Below, one piece after another: positions 1-9,218 of a DNA stretch of 64,000 nucleotides; the stretch's first letter is position 1; the number at the start of each line of letters is the position of its first letter. Both the position numbers and the translations under genes were made by a program. This DNA comes from Pseudorhodoplanes sp. (GTDB lineage: Bacteria; Pseudomonadota; Alphaproteobacteria; Rhizobiales; Xanthobacteraceae): positions 310,001-374,000 of the forward strand of contig JABARS010000001.1 in NCBI GenBank assembly GCA_019187085.1. The letters run 5' to 3'. Below the pieces are notes generated by a model. That model did no database searches. It was given only the letters and a program-made list of their open reading frames with translations, and had not been told where the DNA came from.

Positions 1-93
1 GCCGCGCACCTGGCAGTCGCGCGCCCATTCAAAGCGCCGGTCGGCGGCAAGATCGCCCGACGACATGGCCATGAAAGACGGCGGCTGAAACAT
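1..93 (-). CDS. N-terminal fragment of a gene leaving the window, possibly a TPR-containing methyltransferase
   Basis: A minus-strand reading frame opens with an ATG at 93 and runs off the left edge, so only 31 codons are visible. The start reads MFQPPSFMAMSSGDLAADRR and continues with charged and aromatic residues. The SGDLxADRR pattern resembles the N-termini of COG4976-type predicted methyltransferases that carry TPR repeats, but I recall this from memory and the fragment is too short to prove it. It is divergent from the small membrane protein at 381. No domain can be called from the visible part. Confidence 0.45.
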   Translation of the reverse strand, partial: MFQPPSFMAMSSGDLAADRRFEWARDCQVRG

Positions 94-380
94 ATAGCTC
101 CCGAACGCGGCCAAACGGCCCAACACGCTCTTATCTCAGGTCCGGTGCGGCTGAAAAGCTCTGCGTCTTCATGCCGGCTCCGCCTGCCGGATCAGAGGTA
201 TAGCCCGGGGGATGGACGTGCAGCAGAACCGCTCGTCGCAGATCGGCCCAACCGGCCGTCTCCGGCCTGCCAGCGAAAGCGGAAAAATTGGCGCAAGGCA
301 TTGAAAGCCGGCGCGCACGTCCTTTAATAGCGGGACGGCGGGCTCGCAAGAACCGGCGTGGGCCGGAAAATGGAGAGGTC

Positions 381-656
381 ATGTCGAACGACACCATCAC
401 CCGTTTTTTCGGTGGCCAGCCCCTGGCCGTGCTGTTCCGGCTTATCCTGCTGTCGATCCTGATCGGGTTCATCCTGCACGCCTTCAATTTCGACCCCTGG
501 AATATCATCCAGAGCATCAAGGACCTGATCTGGCGAATCTGGAATCTCGGCTACGACGCCATCGATCTTGTGTGGCGCTATTTCATCCTCGGCGCGGTGA
601 TCGTGTTGCCGATCTGGCTGGTCGTACGCCTGATCAACACGCCGCGCGGCCGCTGA
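381..656 (+). CDS. Small integral membrane protein of the DUF6460 type
   Basis: A 91-residue protein starting MSNDTITRFFGG. The ATG at 381 is preceded by GGAGAG at a good distance; the open frame extends further upstream to 288 but that part lacks hydrophobic or conserved character. Two hydrophobic segments are visible, around residues 14-32 (LFRLILLSILIGFILHAF) and 65-85 (FILGAVIVLPIWLVVRL), separated by an amphipathic tryptophan-rich stretch (DLIWRIWNLGYDAIDLVW). This layout matches the DUF6460 family of rhizobial small membrane proteins. The function is unknown. It stands alone, convergent with pyrD, and no partner is evident. Confidence 0.8.
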   Translation: MSNDTITRFFGGQPLAVLFRLILLSILIGFILHAFNFDPWNIIQSIKDLIWRIWNLGYDAIDLVWRYFILGAVIVLPIWLVVRLINTPRGR

Positions 657-695
657 CGCGGACATTTTTGTCGATTATGGGGGGCGCCGCTGCGA

Positions 696-1790
696 TCAGG
701 CAGGCCAGGGCTCCGCAGTCATGTCGGCGGCCTTGCCGCCGACGAGATCGCTCAATCTCTCGCAATCGTGCTGACGCATGGCGGCAAGAATGCCGGACTT
801 GACCGCGGCGACGAGACCCAGACCCTCGAAAACGAGCGCGGTGTAAATCTGGATCAAACTCGCGCCTGCAAGGATTTTCTGCACCGCGGTGGCGCCTGAA
901 TCGATGCCACCGACCCCGATCAGCGGAAAGGCATCCTCCGCCCGCACATAGGTTTCCGCCAGCATCCGGGTCGAAAGCGCAAAGAGCGGGCGACCGGACA
1001 AGCCGCCCTGCTCGGTGGCCTTTACGTGCTCCCTCAGCGTCGGTGGCCGCGACAAAGTGGTGTTGCCGACGATCATGCCGTCCAGCTTGCGCGCCCGCGC
1101 GACGCCGACAATGTCGTCAAGCTCCGGCAGCGACAGGTCGGGCGCGATCTTCAGCAGCACGGGTACAGGCCCCGCCCGCGCGCGTACCCGGTCGCGCGCC
1201 TCGACGACGCGTCCCAGGAGATCGTTGAGCGCGCTCGCCTGCTGCAGGTCGCGCAGTCCCGGTGTATTGGGCGACGAGATATTGACGGTCAGATAGCTCG
1301 CCACCGGCGCAAAAGCCTCGATCAGGCGCACATAATCGATGACGCGGTTGGGGCTGTCGCGGTTGGCGCCGATATTGATTCCGACGATGCCGCCTCCGTC
1401 GGCGCGCCGCGCAAGCCGCGCCAGCACCGCCTCCATCCCCTCATTGTTGAAGCCGAGCCGGTTGATGATCGCCCGATCGGCATCGAGCCGGAAAATCCGC
1501 GGTCGCGGATTGCCGGTCTGCGGCCGGGGTGTCACGGTACCGATCTCGACGAAGCCAAATCCGAGCTTGAGAAGGGCGTCGGGTGCCTCCCCGTTCTTGT
1601 CGAACCCGGGAGCCACCCCGACCGGGTTGGGAAAATTCAGGCCAAATACACGGGTTTTCAGACGCGGATCGTCGGCCGACGTGGCCGGAAGCGGCGCAAA
1701 CTTCAGGCCCGAAATAGCGAGCCGGTGCGCGTCTTCCGGATCCAGCGCCCGCAACAAGGGTCTGGCGAAGCGGTCGAACAAGCCGATCAA
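696..1790 (-). CDS. pyrD: Dihydroorotate dehydrogenase (quinone), class 2
   Basis: A 364-residue enzyme oxidising dihydroorotate to orotate in pyrimidine synthesis and passing electrons to membrane quinone. The N-terminal helical extension (MIGLFDRFARPLLRALDPED), the FMN-site segment GVAPGFDKNGEAPDALL, the NISSPNTPGLRDLQ motif with its catalytic-loop Ser, and the late GVGGIDSG and IYTALVFEG phosphate-binding segments are those of membrane-linked class 2 enzymes; length is normal. Translation appears to start at TTG 1790, supported by GGAGAG about ten bases upstream. It is divergent from the S24 regulator at 1928 and convergent with the DUF6460 gene. Confidence 0.95.
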   Translation of the reverse strand: MIGLFDRFARPLLRALDPEDAHRLAISGLKFAPLPATSADDPRLKTRVFGLNFPNPVGVAPGFDKNGEAPDALLKLGFGFVEIGTVTPRPQTGNPRPRIFRLDADRAIINRLGFNNEGMEAVLARLARRADGGGIVGINIGANRDSPNRVIDYVRLIEAFAPVASYLTVNISSPNTPGLRDLQQASALNDLLGRVVEARDRVRARAGPVPVLLKIAPDLSLPELDDIVGVARARKLDGMIVGNTTLSRPPTLREHVKATEQGGLSGRPLFALSTRMLAETYVRAEDAFPLIGVGGIDSGATAVQKILAGASLIQIYTALVFEGLGLVAAVKSGILAAMRQHDCERLSDLVGGKAADMTAEPWPA

Positions 1791-1927
1791 GAATCTCTCC
1801 GGGCAGGGTCGCGGGGACGGTATCGACGCCTTTGCGCTTGTTCAAGAAAGCCGGCGCGGATTACGCTGGACAGACCTGCCGGAACGCACTAACGGATGTA
1901 GGATAAAAGTCATAGGAACGGGCACCC

Positions 1928-2572
1928 ATGGCGGCACAGTCCATGCTTACGCATGCCCAGATCTGGGCAGGTATTGACCGCCTGGCGGCACGGGCCGGCC
2001 TTTCTCCGTCCGGTCTGGCCAAGAAAGCCGGTCTCGACCCGACCACCTTCAACAAATCCAAACGAATCACCCCCGATGGCCGCGCCCGCTGGCCCTCCAC
2101 CGAATCGATCGCCAAGGCGCTGGCCGCCAGCGGCACCACGGTCGACACCTTCATCACCCTGCTCACCGACAGCGGCAAGGCAGTTATCCAGGCGGTGCCG
2201 CTGATCGGCTTCGCGGAAGCCGGGGGCGGCGGCTATTTCGACGACGGCGGCTTTCCGGTCGGCAAAGGCTGGGACGAGATCGCCTTTCCGTCGGTCACCG
2301 ACGAGCACGCCTATGCGCTGGAAATTTCCGGCAATTCGATGGAGCCGGCCTATCGCAAGGGCGACGTGATCGTCGTTTCGCCCGCGGCTCCGATCCGCCG
2401 CGGGGACCGCGTCGTGGTCAAGACCCGCAAGGGCGAGGTGATGGTCAAACAGCTCAACCGTCGCACAAGCAAGACGATCGAGCTGCAATCCCTGAACGCC
2501 GATCATCCCGATCGCACGATTTCTCCGGGCGACGTGCTGTGGATCGCGCGTATCGTCTGGGCAAGCCAGTAA
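1928..2572 (+). CDS. Helix-turn-helix regulator with LexA/CI-like S24 peptidase domain
   Basis: A 214-residue protein with an N-terminal helix-turn-helix of the lambda-repressor class (about residues 8-75, including LSPSGLAKKAGLDPTTFNKS) and a C-terminal S24 domain. The S24 signature GNSMEP (about residue 137) supplies the catalytic Ser, and VVKTRKGEVMVKQL supplies the Lys of the Ser-Lys dyad, so self-cleavage is possible. It is not LexA itself: the DNA-binding half is of a different class. Phage-type repressors share this architecture, but no prophage genes are nearby, so it is more likely a resident stress regulator. Its target is unknown. Confidence 0.85.
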   Translation: MAAQSMLTHAQIWAGIDRLAARAGLSPSGLAKKAGLDPTTFNKSKRITPDGRARWPSTESIAKALAASGTTVDTFITLLTDSGKAVIQAVPLIGFAEAGGGGYFDDGGFPVGKGWDEIAFPSVTDEHAYALEISGNSMEPAYRKGDVIVVSPAAPIRRGDRVVVKTRKGEVMVKQLNRRTSKTIELQSLNADHPDRTISPGDVLWIARIVWASQ

Positions 2573-2680
2573 TTTCCTTCTCCTGTTTTTTATGTATCCT
2601 TCATGCGTGGTGCACATTCTGCGCGTCCGTTTTCGTTCCATGCATCGATATTCCTGCTTTTGGAATTTCAGGGGAGCGAC

Positions 2681-3433
2681 ATGAATCGACGCAGCGCACT
2701 CAAAGGAATACTTGGTGCTGTACTCTGTCCGCTCTGCGCAAAAGGAGGCTTCGCCGCGGAGGGCGCCCACTGGAGTTACGAGGGCAATACCGGGCCCGCG
2801 AAATGGGGCGAGATCGATAATGCAAGCCGGGTCTGCTCGGTCGGCGTCCAGCAATCGCCGATCGACATCAAGGGTTCAATCGACGCAAAACTGCCGCCGC
2901 TGCAATTCGTCTGGAGCAAGCGCGCGGGCACGATCGTCAATAATGGCCACACTATCCAGCTCGATTTTCCGGAGGGCAATACGCTCTCGATCGAGCGTCA
3001 GAAATATGCGCTGCTGCAGATGCATTTCCACCGCCCCAGCGAGCACATGATCGGCGGCAAAGGTTATCCGATGGAGGTGCATTTCGTTCACCGCAGCGCG
3101 GCGGGCAGCCTTGCGGTCGTCGGCATCCTCATGACCGCCGGAAAGCCAAATGCGGCGTTCAATCGCATCGTACAGTCGATGCCGCAGAAGAAAGGCCATG
3201 CGGCCGCGGATCCCGCAATCGATCCGATGGCGCTGCTACCGGACCGGCACAGCTATTATCGCTACTCCGGATCGCTGACCACGCCGCCCTGCAGCGAGAC
3301 GGTCGACTGGCACCTTCTGATCGAACCTGTCTCGGTTGCCGAAGCCGACATCGCCGCTTTCGCAAAACTCTATCCGATGAATGCGCGGCCGGTGCAGCCG
3401 CCGCACCGGCGATTCCTGCTCAAGTCCGGCTGA
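2681..3433 (+). CDS. Periplasmic alpha-class carbonic anhydrase
   Basis: A 250-residue secreted enzyme interconverting CO2 and bicarbonate. The start at ATG 2681 has GGGGAG upstream; the longer open frame from 2603 is not needed. The N-terminus MNRRSALKGILGAVL has a twin-arginine-like pair followed by a hydrophobic stretch ending near FAAEG, consistent with Tat or Sec export. Alpha-class hallmarks are present: WSYEG, QQSPIDI, zinc ligands in MHFHRPSEH and MEVHFVHR, and the SLTTPPCSE motif near the C-terminus. It ends 8 bases before lysS, which is convergent. Confidence 0.94.
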   Translation: MNRRSALKGILGAVLCPLCAKGGFAAEGAHWSYEGNTGPAKWGEIDNASRVCSVGVQQSPIDIKGSIDAKLPPLQFVWSKRAGTIVNNGHTIQLDFPEGNTLSIERQKYALLQMHFHRPSEHMIGGKGYPMEVHFVHRSAAGSLAVVGILMTAGKPNAAFNRIVQSMPQKKGHAAADPAIDPMALLPDRHSYYRYSGSLTTPPCSETVDWHLLIEPVSVAEADIAAFAKLYPMNARPVQPPHRRFLLKSG

Positions 3434-3441
3434 GGCGACCG

Positions 3442-5073
3442 TCAGGCCGAGCGCGCCAAGGCACCGTCGATCATCTCGACGGTATTCTTGAGCCCATAGA
3501 CGGCAACGAACGAGCCGAAACGCGGGCCCTTCTCCTGACCGAGCAGGACCTGATAGAGCATGTTGAACCATTCGAGCGATACGCCCGGACGGCCGTCCTT
3601 TCCCTTCTTCTTCTCGTCGAGAAACGGCTCGCGGCGACCCACTTCATAGACGACGTTCTGGATATCTTCGGCGCTCGTGTCCGGCGCGAGCTGCGAGAGC
3701 GCGTCACGCAGGTCGATGAGCGCGGCACGCTCCTGTTCACCCGGCTCGCGATAGGTCTTCGTCGGCAGCACGAAGTCGCGGAAATAATGGATCGCGTAAT
3801 CCACGAGCTGATTGAGCTTGGGATGCGTCTGCGGCGTGACCCCCGGCCGATAGCGGCCGATGAAGCCCCATAGCGTTCCGGCATTCTCCGCGTTCGACGA
3901 CGAGACCAGCGCGAGCAGCATTGCGAATGTGACCGGCATGTCGATCTTTGGCGGGCGTCCCGAATGGATATGCCAGACGGGATTGGACAGCCGCTGCCGG
4001 TCGTCCTGACGCTGATAGGCGTCGAGATACTGATGATATTCGTCGACGTGGCGTGGAATGACGTCGAAATAGAGCCGCTTGGCCGCTTTCGGCTCGCGGT
4101 ACATGAACAGCGACAGCGATTCCGGGCTCGCGTAGCGCAGCCATTCGTCGATCGTCAGCCCATTGCCCTTGGACTTTGAAATCTTCTGCCCCTTCTCGTC
4201 GAGGAACAGCTCGTAATTGAACCCTTCCGGCGGCAGGCCGCCGATGGCACGGCAGATTTCGCCCGACAGCTTGACGGAATCGATCAGATCCTTGCCGGCC
4301 ATTTCGTAATCGATCCCGAGCGCCACCCAGCGCATGGCCCAATCCGGCTTCCATTGCAGCTTGCAGCGTCCGCCCGTGACCGGCGTCGTCACCTTTTCGT
4401 TCGTGTCCGGATCCTCATAGGTGATGGTGCCGGCTTTGGCATCGTGGGCGATCACCGGCACCTGCAGCACGATGCCGGTACGCTCGGAAATCGGCAGGAA
4501 CGGCGAATAGGTCTGCGCCCGCTCCTCGCGCAGCGAGGGCAACATGATTCCCATCACCGCATCGAAATGCGACAGGACCCGCAGCAGCGTCTCGTCAAAG
4601 CGACCCGAACGATAGCAAGTCGTTGCCGACATGAACTCGTATTCAAATCCGAACGTGTCGAGGAAGGCCCGCAACCGCGCATTGTTGTGCTCGCCGAAAC
4701 TCGGATGCGTACCGAACGGATCGGGCACCTTCGTCAGCGACTTGCCGAGATGCTCGGCGACCATGTCCTTGTTGGGAATGTTGTCGGGCACCTTGCGCAG
4801 CCCGTCCATGTCGTCGGAGAAGGCGATGAGACGCGTTTTCACCTTGTCGTCGGTCAACACGCGAAAGGCGTGACGCACCATGGTGGTGCGCGCCACCTCT
4901 CCGAACGTCCCGATATGCGGAAGGCCGGAGGGGCCGTAGCCGGTCGCGAAAATGATCTCGTCCTTCGGCCGCTTCTTCAGGCGCGCGACGATCTTGCGCG
5001 CTTCCTCGAAGGGCCAGGCGCTCGATTGCTCGGCTATCTCCCGCAGATTTAATGCAATTTCGCTCACCGCCAT
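3442..5073 (-). CDS. lysS: Lysyl-tRNA synthetase, class I (archaeal type)
   Basis: A 543-residue class I lysine-tRNA ligase (LysRS1). The HIGH-like motif is HIGTFGEV (about residue 55) and the KMSKS motif is KISKSKGN (about residue 290). Class I LysRS is typical of archaea and of alphaproteobacteria, which use it instead of the class II enzyme of most bacteria. Two tandem ATGs lie at 5076 and 5073; the second has better spacing from the AGGAG upstream, so it is preferred. A gene for a solute-binding protein lies upstream on the same strand. Confidence 0.95.
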   Translation of the reverse strand: MAVSEIALNLREIAEQSSAWPFEEARKIVARLKKRPKDEIIFATGYGPSGLPHIGTFGEVARTTMVRHAFRVLTDDKVKTRLIAFSDDMDGLRKVPDNIPNKDMVAEHLGKSLTKVPDPFGTHPSFGEHNNARLRAFLDTFGFEYEFMSATTCYRSGRFDETLLRVLSHFDAVMGIMLPSLREERAQTYSPFLPISERTGIVLQVPVIAHDAKAGTITYEDPDTNEKVTTPVTGGRCKLQWKPDWAMRWVALGIDYEMAGKDLIDSVKLSGEICRAIGGLPPEGFNYELFLDEKGQKISKSKGNGLTIDEWLRYASPESLSLFMYREPKAAKRLYFDVIPRHVDEYHQYLDAYQRQDDRQRLSNPVWHIHSGRPPKIDMPVTFAMLLALVSSSNAENAGTLWGFIGRYRPGVTPQTHPKLNQLVDYAIHYFRDFVLPTKTYREPGEQERAALIDLRDALSQLAPDTSAEDIQNVVYEVGRREPFLDEKKKGKDGRPGVSLEWFNMLYQVLLGQEKGPRFGSFVAVYGLKNTVEMIDGALARSA

Positions 5074-5130
5074 CATGCTCTCCTGATGCGGACGTTTAGG
5101 TGACGACGGCCCTTGCCGTCAAATCGGATG

Positions 5131-6042
5131 TCAGAAAGGGCTGACCGGGAAATAGCGCAGCCACAGGTCGGTCAATTGACCCTTTTCCCACAACCGGAAC
5201 AGGGCCCAGTTCAAAGCCAGACGCAACGTGTCGTTGCCGCGACGCACCGCAATGCCGACACCCTCGCCGAAAAAATGGCTGTTGAAGAAGGGGCCGCCGG
5301 CGAAAGCGCAGCAGCCGACCGATTCCGTCCCGTTGATCCAGAAGGACAGGGCGATCGCGTCCCCGAAAATGTAATCGACTTCCGCGCGCCGCAGCGCGTC
5401 GCGCGTGGCCTGCGCCGACGGATAGGGCCGCAGCTCGGCTTCGGTGAATAGAAGCTTCAGATAGGCTTCGTGCGCCGAGCCGGCGACGACGGCCACCTTC
5501 TTGCCTTCCAGAAGCTCGGGCCGTACCTCGCCGGCGGCGGCGTCCCGCCGCGCCACGAAACGCGCCGGCACGCGATAATAGGGATCGGTGAAGTCCAGGA
5601 TTTTGCGGGTGGCCGGCGTCACGGCGATGGAAGCGATCAGGGCATCGCCGCGATTGGCTGCAAGCGCCGGCACCAGGGTATCGAACCGGCGCATCTGGAT
5701 CGTGCACTGGATCTGCAACTCGTCGCAGACCGCGCGCGCCAGATCGACATTGAACCCAGTCGGATTGCCATCCGGGCGCGCATAATTGAACGGCGGATAA
5801 TCGGTTTCGGTCAAAAAGCGGATCAGCGTCAGGCGCGACAGATCCGGCCTTTCGGGCCGCCGCCGCGGGTCCCAGAAGCCGGGATAGGCGGGAGTGGCAG
5901 CCGGCTGGACGGCCGGCAGGCTTTGGGCCGATGCGGCCTCCGGCGAGATCGATGCCAGCGCCAGCGCCAGCGCGCCGGCCGCAAGGCCGCGCCAAGCCCC
6001 CTTGTATCGACGGGGCGATATGGAAAAATGCCTAAGCTGCAT
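5131..6042 (-). CDS. Periplasmic solute-binding protein, amino-acid ABC type (SBP family 3)
   Basis: A 303-residue protein with an N-terminal signal peptide (hydrophobic GLAAGALALALASI then EAASAQ) and a proline-rich linker before the mature domain. The fold signature begins at LRF-type TETDYPPFNY, followed by GFNVDLARAVCDEL and FTDPYY, characteristic of family 3 binding proteins for polar amino acids. No permease or ATPase is adjacent, so it is an orphan component or a stand-alone sensor. The ATG at 6042 is chosen; the frame can extend to a TTG at 6081. It is divergent from the glycosyltransferase at 6120. The ligand is not predictable. Confidence 0.82.
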   Translation of the reverse strand: MQLRHFSISPRRYKGAWRGLAAGALALALASISPEAASAQSLPAVQPAATPAYPGFWDPRRRPERPDLSRLTLIRFLTETDYPPFNYARPDGNPTGFNVDLARAVCDELQIQCTIQMRRFDTLVPALAANRGDALIASIAVTPATRKILDFTDPYYRVPARFVARRDAAAGEVRPELLEGKKVAVVAGSAHEAYLKLLFTEAELRPYPSAQATRDALRRAEVDYIFGDAIALSFWINGTESVGCCAFAGGPFFNSHFFGEGVGIAVRRGNDTLRLALNWALFRLWEKGQLTDLWLRYFPVSPF

Positions 6043-6119
6043 CTCGATAACTTTGTGCCGCCGCGTCCGCTTATAGACCAATCGTGGTGGCGTAACAGTG
6101 GTCTGCGTTGCGGGGCGGG

Positions 6120-8114
6120 ATGAATTGGGGGCGTTTTGCGCCAGCGGCAGGCTGGTCCGGAGGCGTGGGGGCGGTCGAGACCGATCCCGCCCTTTTGCGG
6201 CAATTTGCCGACCGCGTCCGCAGCCGCCTTGTCCGCTGCCACGAAATCGAATGCGTCCGTCACCGGATCTCGCCCGGCATCCTGGCCGCCGCCGAATTGC
6301 GGGCCGCCGAGATCGGCACCGGAGCCGACCAGGTCCTGATCGCCGAGGGTCACATCACGGAAGAGGCTTATGCCGTCGACCTGGCGCGCTGGCTCGGCCT
6401 GAGCTTCGAACCGCTGGACGGCCTCGGTCGCAGCCAGGTGCCGATCGACGATGTCGATCTGATGCAGGCCGTGGCCGCGCGGACCCTGCCGCTGATCGTC
6501 GATGGCAGGCTTGTTCTGACGGTGGTGCTGCGCGCAGACGCCGCCCGCCATCTCGTGACCTTCCTGTCCGCCCACCCCCAGTTGGCGCCACAGGTGCGCA
6601 TTACCACGATGGAGCGGCTGCAGCGCTTCGTCTTCCATCATGCGGCGGACGTGATCGAATACCGCGCCGCGCATGCGCTGAAAGCCGAATTTCCCGCCTA
6701 TTCGGCCGGCACGCGCGGCGGCGGCCGGCTCGCTGCGCTGACCGCTGCCGCCGCCGTCCTCGGCGCGGCCCTATGGTTCAATGCTAGGGCCGTTATCACC
6801 GCGGTCGACATCGCTTTGGCCCTGATCTTTCTCGGCTGGACCGGCCTGCGCCTTCTGGGCGCGCTCACCACCGGCCTGATGTGGCGCCGCCGCGCGCATC
6901 TGTCCGACATCGAACTGCCGGCTTACTCCATCATCGTCGCCCTCTATCGCGAGGCCGCCGCCGTGCCCCAGCTTCTGCAGGCGCTGCGGAGGCTCGACTA
7001 TCCGCCCGAGAAGCTCGACATCAAGCTGGTGCTCGAACCCGACGACCAGGAAACGCTGCTCGCGATTTCAAAGTGCGGACTGAATTACCCGCTGGAAATT
7101 ATCTTTGCGCCGACGGCCGCGCCGCGCACGAAACCGAAGGCACTCAATGCGGCCTTGCCGTTCGCGCGCGGCTCCCTAATCGCGGTCTATGACGCCGAGG
7201 ACCGGCCGGAGCGCGACCAGTTGCGCAGTGCGGCCGAGGCTTTCATGACTCACGATTGGCGGCTCGCCTGCGTGCAGGCGCGTCTTACGATCGACAACAC
7301 GGCCGATAGCTGGCTGACGCGCATGTTCACGGCCGAATATGCCGGCCTGTTCGATGTCTTCCTGCCCGGACTTGCGCTGTGGCAACTGCCGCTACCACTC
7401 GGAGGATCGTCGAACCATTTCCGCGCCGAGGCCCTGCGGCGGGCCGGCGCCTGGGATCCGCACAATGTAACGGAAGATGCCGATCTCGGCATGCGGCTGG
7501 CCCGCATGGGCTACCGCACGGCGATGATTTCCTCTTCGACCTACGAAGAGGCGCCGGCACGGTTCGGGCCCTGGCTGCGGCAACGCACGCGCTGGTTCAA
7601 GGGCTGGATGCAGACGTGGCTCGTTCACATGCGACATCCGGTCCGGCTCGTTCGCGAGCTTGGGTTTCCCGGCTTTGCCGTGTTCCAGCTCGTTGTCGGC
7701 GGCACGGTGCTCGCATCTCTCGTGCATCTGATCTTTGCAGCCGCGCTCGCCTGGGAATTATCGGCCGGAGCCGGGCTTCTTCGCGACAAGGCCGTTACCG
7801 ATCTCGTCATAACCGGCTTGCACGGCACGACGCTGATCACCGGTTATGCGATTTCTGGCGTGCTCGCCATGATCGGGCTCGCACGCCGGCGCCTGCTGCG
7901 ATTCGGTTGGGCGCTCGCGCTGATGCCGCTCTACTGGCTGCTGCTGTCGCTTGCAGCGTGGCGCGCACTGTTCCAGTTCGTCGTCGCTCCCTACCGCTGG
8001 GAAAAGACCGAGCACGGCCGCGCGGTCACCTCGCGGCTCGGCGGATACGGCAAACGCTCCGGCGCTACAGATACTTTCGCAGGTCGGCGGCGGCGGCCTC
8101 GGGCGGACGCTTGA
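6120..8114 (+). CDS. GT2 family membrane glycosyltransferase with N-terminal MshEN/GspE-N-like domain
   Basis: A 664-residue protein. Residues about 45-180 resemble the GspE/MshE N-terminal domain (LIAEGHITEEAYAVDLARWL), which binds cyclic-di-GMP in some proteins. Two hydrophobic segments (about 200-245) lead into a processive GT2 domain: SIIVALYREA, the acidic VYDAEDRPERDQL site, TEDADLGMRLARMGYR, and the QRTRWFKGW (QxxRW) motif. Several membrane helices follow. This points to synthesis and export of a beta-linked polysaccharide across the inner membrane, possibly gated by c-di-GMP; the polymer is unknown. Its last 50 bases overlap the end of the convergent SCO gene. The start is ATG 6120; TTG 6108 is an alternative. 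Confidence 0.85.
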   Translation: MNWGRFAPAAGWSGGVGAVETDPALLRQFADRVRSRLVRCHEIECVRHRISPGILAAAELRAAEIGTGADQVLIAEGHITEEAYAVDLARWLGLSFEPLDGLGRSQVPIDDVDLMQAVAARTLPLIVDGRLVLTVVLRADAARHLVTFLSAHPQLAPQVRITTMERLQRFVFHHAADVIEYRAAHALKAEFPAYSAGTRGGGRLAALTAAAAVLGAALWFNARAVITAVDIALALIFLGWTGLRLLGALTTGLMWRRRAHLSDIELPAYSIIVALYREAAAVPQLLQALRRLDYPPEKLDIKLVLEPDDQETLLAISKCGLNYPLEIIFAPTAAPRTKPKALNAALPFARGSLIAVYDAEDRPERDQLRSAAEAFMTHDWRLACVQARLTIDNTADSWLTRMFTAEYAGLFDVFLPGLALWQLPLPLGGSSNHFRAEALRRAGAWDPHNVTEDADLGMRLARMGYRTAMISSSTYEEAPARFGPWLRQRTRWFKGWMQTWLVHMRHPVRLVRELGFPGFAVFQLVVGGTVLASLVHLIFAAALAWELSAGAGLLRDKAVTDLVITGLHGTTLITGYAISGVLAMIGLARRRLLRFGWALALMPLYWLLLSLAAWRALFQFVVAPYRWEKTEHGRAVTSRLGGYGKRSGATDTFAGRRRRPRADA

Positions 8115-8664
8115 GGTTGAACGGCGCGACGAAGCGGCCTTCCTTGTCCATCAGATAGACCAGCGCGGTGTGGTCCATCGTGTAATCCCCGCCATCGAGC
8201 GGCACCTTCTTGGCGTAGACGCGATAGGCGCGCTGCATGTCCGCGAGTGCCTTCTCGTCGCCGGTCAGGCCGCGCAGATGCGGATCGAAGCTCGACAGAT
8301 AATCCTTGAGCTTGGCCTGGGTGTCGCGCTCGGGATCGACGGTGACGAACAAGGCGGCGGTGCGGTCGGCGTCGGGGCCGAGCGCGCGCATCACTTCCGA
8401 AACGTCGAATAGCGCGGTCGGGCAAACGTCCGGGCAGTGCGTGAAGCCAAAGAAAACAAGGAACGGGCGACCCTTCAGAGACTGATCGGTGACTTCATTG
8501 CCGTTATGGTCGATCAGCCTGAACGGGCCGCCGATTGCCGAAGCGACCTGGACGGTGGGCGATTGCATGCGGCCGGAAATGATCAAGGCCACGCTGACGA
8601 ACATCATCAGGCCGGTCAGAAACGCCGATATGACGAGAATAATGCGGGTCGTACGCGCACTCAT
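8065..8664 (-). CDS. SCO1/SenC family copper chaperone
   Basis: A 199-residue membrane-anchored thioredoxin-fold protein that delivers copper to the CuA site of cytochrome c oxidase or manages redox stress in the periplasm. One N-terminal transmembrane helix (IILVISAFLTGLMMFVSVALI) is followed by the copper-binding CPDVCP motif (CxxxC) and the conserved His in YTMDHTALVY. The ATG at 8664 is preferred over 8694, since AGGGAA lies at a suitable distance. No oxidase genes are adjacent. The 3' end overlaps the convergent glycosyltransferase gene by 50 bases. Confidence 0.92.
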   Translation of the reverse strand: MSARTTRIILVISAFLTGLMMFVSVALIISGRMQSPTVQVASAIGGPFRLIDHNGNEVTDQSLKGRPFLVFFGFTHCPDVCPTALFDVSEVMRALGPDADRTAALFVTVDPERDTQAKLKDYLSSFDPHLRGLTGDEKALADMQRAYRVYAKKVPLDGGDYTMDHTALVYLMDKEGRFVAPFNLKRPPEAAAADLRKYL

Positions 8665-8789
8665 CGGGTCGCATTCCCTTTTCTTGCTTTGCATCCGGAC
8701 CGGGATCGGCCCCGTTTAAGCCGGGCTGCGGGCCGGGCACCTTGATTTTACGCGATCGCGCCGCCGAACCGGCTTCGGCGGATCGCGCG

Positions 8790-8954
8790 CTAGAAGCAGG
8801 CGGCAATGCCCGCGAGGATCATTTCGTAGAATACTGCGGTTCCGTAATGGACCCAGAGCGCAAGCGTGCCCGCCACCATTGCCGTCGCGATGGCGACGGC
8901 AAGCCAGATCGGCCAGAACGTACGCGGTGCAGATCGAATGCCGGTTTCGGACAT
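8790..8954 (-). CDS. 54-residue single-pass membrane protein
   Basis: A short minus-strand frame read directly from the sequence. It begins MSETGIRSAPRTFWPIWLAV and ends in AGIAACF. A single strongly hydrophobic helix (about residues 14-34, WPIWLAVAIATAMVAGTLALW) and an amphipathic tail are visible. It lies just upstream of the SCO gene on the same strand (126 bases apart), so it may share its transcript. Small one-helix proteins of this sort accompany respiratory-chain assembly genes in rhizobia, but no function can be assigned. Confidence 0.6.
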   Translation of the reverse strand: MSETGIRSAPRTFWPIWLAVAIATAMVAGTLALWVHYGTAVFYEMILAGIAACF

Positions 8955-9143
8955 CGTATTCCCGTCGATCGGCGGCGCCGGGCCCGGGCGGCCTTACCGT
9001 GTCTTCAGATAGGGCGGAAAGAAGCCTCAGGCAACCGCTGCGACACCTTGGCCGGCCGGCCCGGTGGCCTGAAGCGCGGCGGCAAGGCCGGCCACAGGGG
9101 CGCGTCAGGGGGGAAGCGAAAACGGGATGCGGTCAGGCGAGGC

Positions 9144-9218
9144 TGGAGCGGGCGATGGGAATCGAACCCACGACATACAGCTTGGGAAGCTGTCGTTCTA
9201 CCACTGAACTACGCCCGC
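9144..9218 (-). tRNA. tRNA-Gly (anticodon CCC)
   Basis: On the minus strand a full cloverleaf can be drawn: acceptor GCGGGCG paired with CGCCCGC, T discriminator and encoded CCA, the D-arm segment TTCAGTGGTAGAA, anticodon stem ACAGC/GCTGT around the loop TTCCCAA, and the T-arm GGGTTCGATTCCC. The anticodon is CCC, decoding GGG. It is an isolated gene between the small membrane protein and a secreted protein, a usual integration-site position, but no integrase lies beside it. Confidence 0.96.

Noticed and set aside
1928..2572. Prophage repressor implying a nearby prophage
   Set aside because: The flanking genes are housekeeping and no phage or integrase gene is present; a resident regulator is more likely.
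2776..2979. Minus-strand 67-codon frame
   Set aside because: It lies inside the carbonic anhydrase gene and has no start signal.
9144..9218. tRNA-Gly as an attachment site of a genomic island
   Set aside because: No integrase, tRNA-end repeat or shift in composition was seen on either side.
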